A stretch of DNA of 64,000 nucleotides from Bifidobacterium longum subsp. infantis ATCC 15697 = JCM 1222 = DSM 20088 (lineage in GTDB: Bacteria > Actinomycetota > Actinomycetes > Actinomycetales > Bifidobacteriaceae). The DNA is taken from positions 496,001 to 560,000 of the forward strand of contig NC_017219.1 in NCBI RefSeq assembly GCF_000269965.1, read 5' to 3'. The notes beneath the pieces are model-generated. The model saw nothing but the letters and a program-made list of their open reading frames with translations. It searched no databases and was not told where the DNA came from. Made by a program: the position numbers and the translations under genes. Shown piece by piece: positions 63,416-64,000 of this stretch (positions within the stretch are counted from its first letter, which is position 1; each line of letters opens with the position of its first letter).

Positions 63416-64000
63416 TGCTTTTCTCAAAAAGAATTTTAAAATTAAGTGAATCGCCGACTTTGCAATTGAATAATAAGATAAATGGCCTATTGCAAAAAGG
63501 AGAGGATGTAATTAACCTAACCGTAGGCGAGCCAGATTATGTCGAGCCTATTGAATCTAGTTATTCTGCAATAAAAGCAATTTGTGATCATTTCACTCAT
63601 TATACTAATTCTTCTGGCATTATTTCTTTGAGAGAAAGTATATGCGCTAAACTCCTTAAAGAGAATAATCTTGCATATACTCCTGATCAAATTGTAGTTT
63701 CTGCGGGTGGAAAGCAAGCACTTTTCAATGCTTTTTTTGTTTTGCTGAATGGTGGAGAAGAAGTATTAATTCCTACTCCAGCTTGGCCTACTTACAAGCA
63801 ACAAGTTTTATTGTGCGGAGGAACACCTGTATTAATTCCGTTAGATGAATCCTCTGAATTTAAATTGACGAAGGAGACTCTTAAAGCTTTCATTACGCCT
63901 AGAAGTAAAATTCTAGTCCTCAATTCTCCGAGTAATCCAACAGGAGCGACATATTCTGAAGAAGAGTTGGATGATCTTGTCTCAATCGTAGAAGAGAACG
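63416..64000 (+). CDS. PLP-dependent class I/II aminotransferase, 3' partial
   Basis: 195 codons up to the window end, ATG at 63416 with AAAGGA upstream. INLTVGEPDYVEP, then VVSAGGKQALFNAFFVLLNG, EVLIPTPAWPTYKQQ and LVLNSPSNPTGATYSEEELD are the standard aspartate-aminotransferase-fold landmarks (Asn of the NPTG box). The PLP Lys lies beyond the window. Together with the reductase it starts a new AT-rich, probably biosynthetic operon. Confidence 0.85.

Overview
The window looks like an accessory-rich part of a Bifidobacterium genome, most likely B. longum. This is inferred from high-GC core genes with bifidobacterial-type products: a galactan-use remnant (GH42, LacI, GH53), GH20 with a sugar ABC transporter, LSNTG-type wall anchoring, and IS30 and ISL3 elements. 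These are interrupted by AT-rich inserts of foreign character, one with a Firmicutes-like flavour. No tRNA, rRNA or CRISPR array was recognised.

Layout. 1-4.0 kb: two decayed ABC exporter genes and a sugar-porter MFS protein with a long coiled-coil tail. 4.2-9.9 kb: a lactococcin-972-type bacteriocin locus (histidine kinase, response regulator, bacteriocin, 650-aa membrane protein, ABC ATPase, small membrane protein). 10-13.5 kb: a wrecked galactan locus (ISL3 remnant, GH42 remnant, intact LacI regulator, GH53 C-terminus) with palindromic repeats. 14-19 kb: internally deleted aldo/keto reductase, HNH nuclease, NRAMP metal transporter, DHA2 drug-type MFS. 19.2-24 kb: frameshifted ATPase, Firmicutes-like primase-type protein, very AT-rich permease-like protein and a complete IS30 element. 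24-32 kb: three related tyrosine integrases (two broken, one intact) alternating with three secreted toxin or bacteriocin-like genes paired with small membrane proteins, plus a toxin-antitoxin-like pair. 32-36.8 kb: GH20 hexosaminidase and sugar ABC genes with a rearrangement breakpoint. 37-42 kb: ABC/FtsX/lipoprotein/kinase/regulator operon whose regulator is frameshifted. 42-50 kb: a class III lanthipeptide cluster with an unannotated 40-aa precursor. 50-57.4 kb: a lasso peptide cluster (D, B2, B1, C, A) with its own ATPase and two-component system. 57.4-61.3 kb: a conjugation-gene remnant, then a probable circular-bacteriocin cluster. 61.7-64 kb: replication and integrase remnants, then the start of a new AT-rich cluster with a siderophore-interacting-type reductase and an aminotransferase.

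How it fits together. The central signal is a family of palindromes with core GTCATC-N4-GATGAC (variants GACATC and GTCAGC). Most lie about 90-115 bp upstream of operons: the secreted bacteriocin-like genes, both ABC/FtsX operons, the lanthipeptide synthetase, the lasso precursor, the lasso-associated ATPase and the third kinase operon. Three paralogous kinase/NarL-type regulator pairs lie among these operons. I infer one shared, possibly cross-talking regulon controlling an arsenal of at least five chemically different antimicrobial peptide types, built up by serial integration at integrase genes. The outer arms of the palindromes differ in sequence yet stay perfectly complementary, which is unusual for plain operators and leaves open a role as hairpins or recombination sites.
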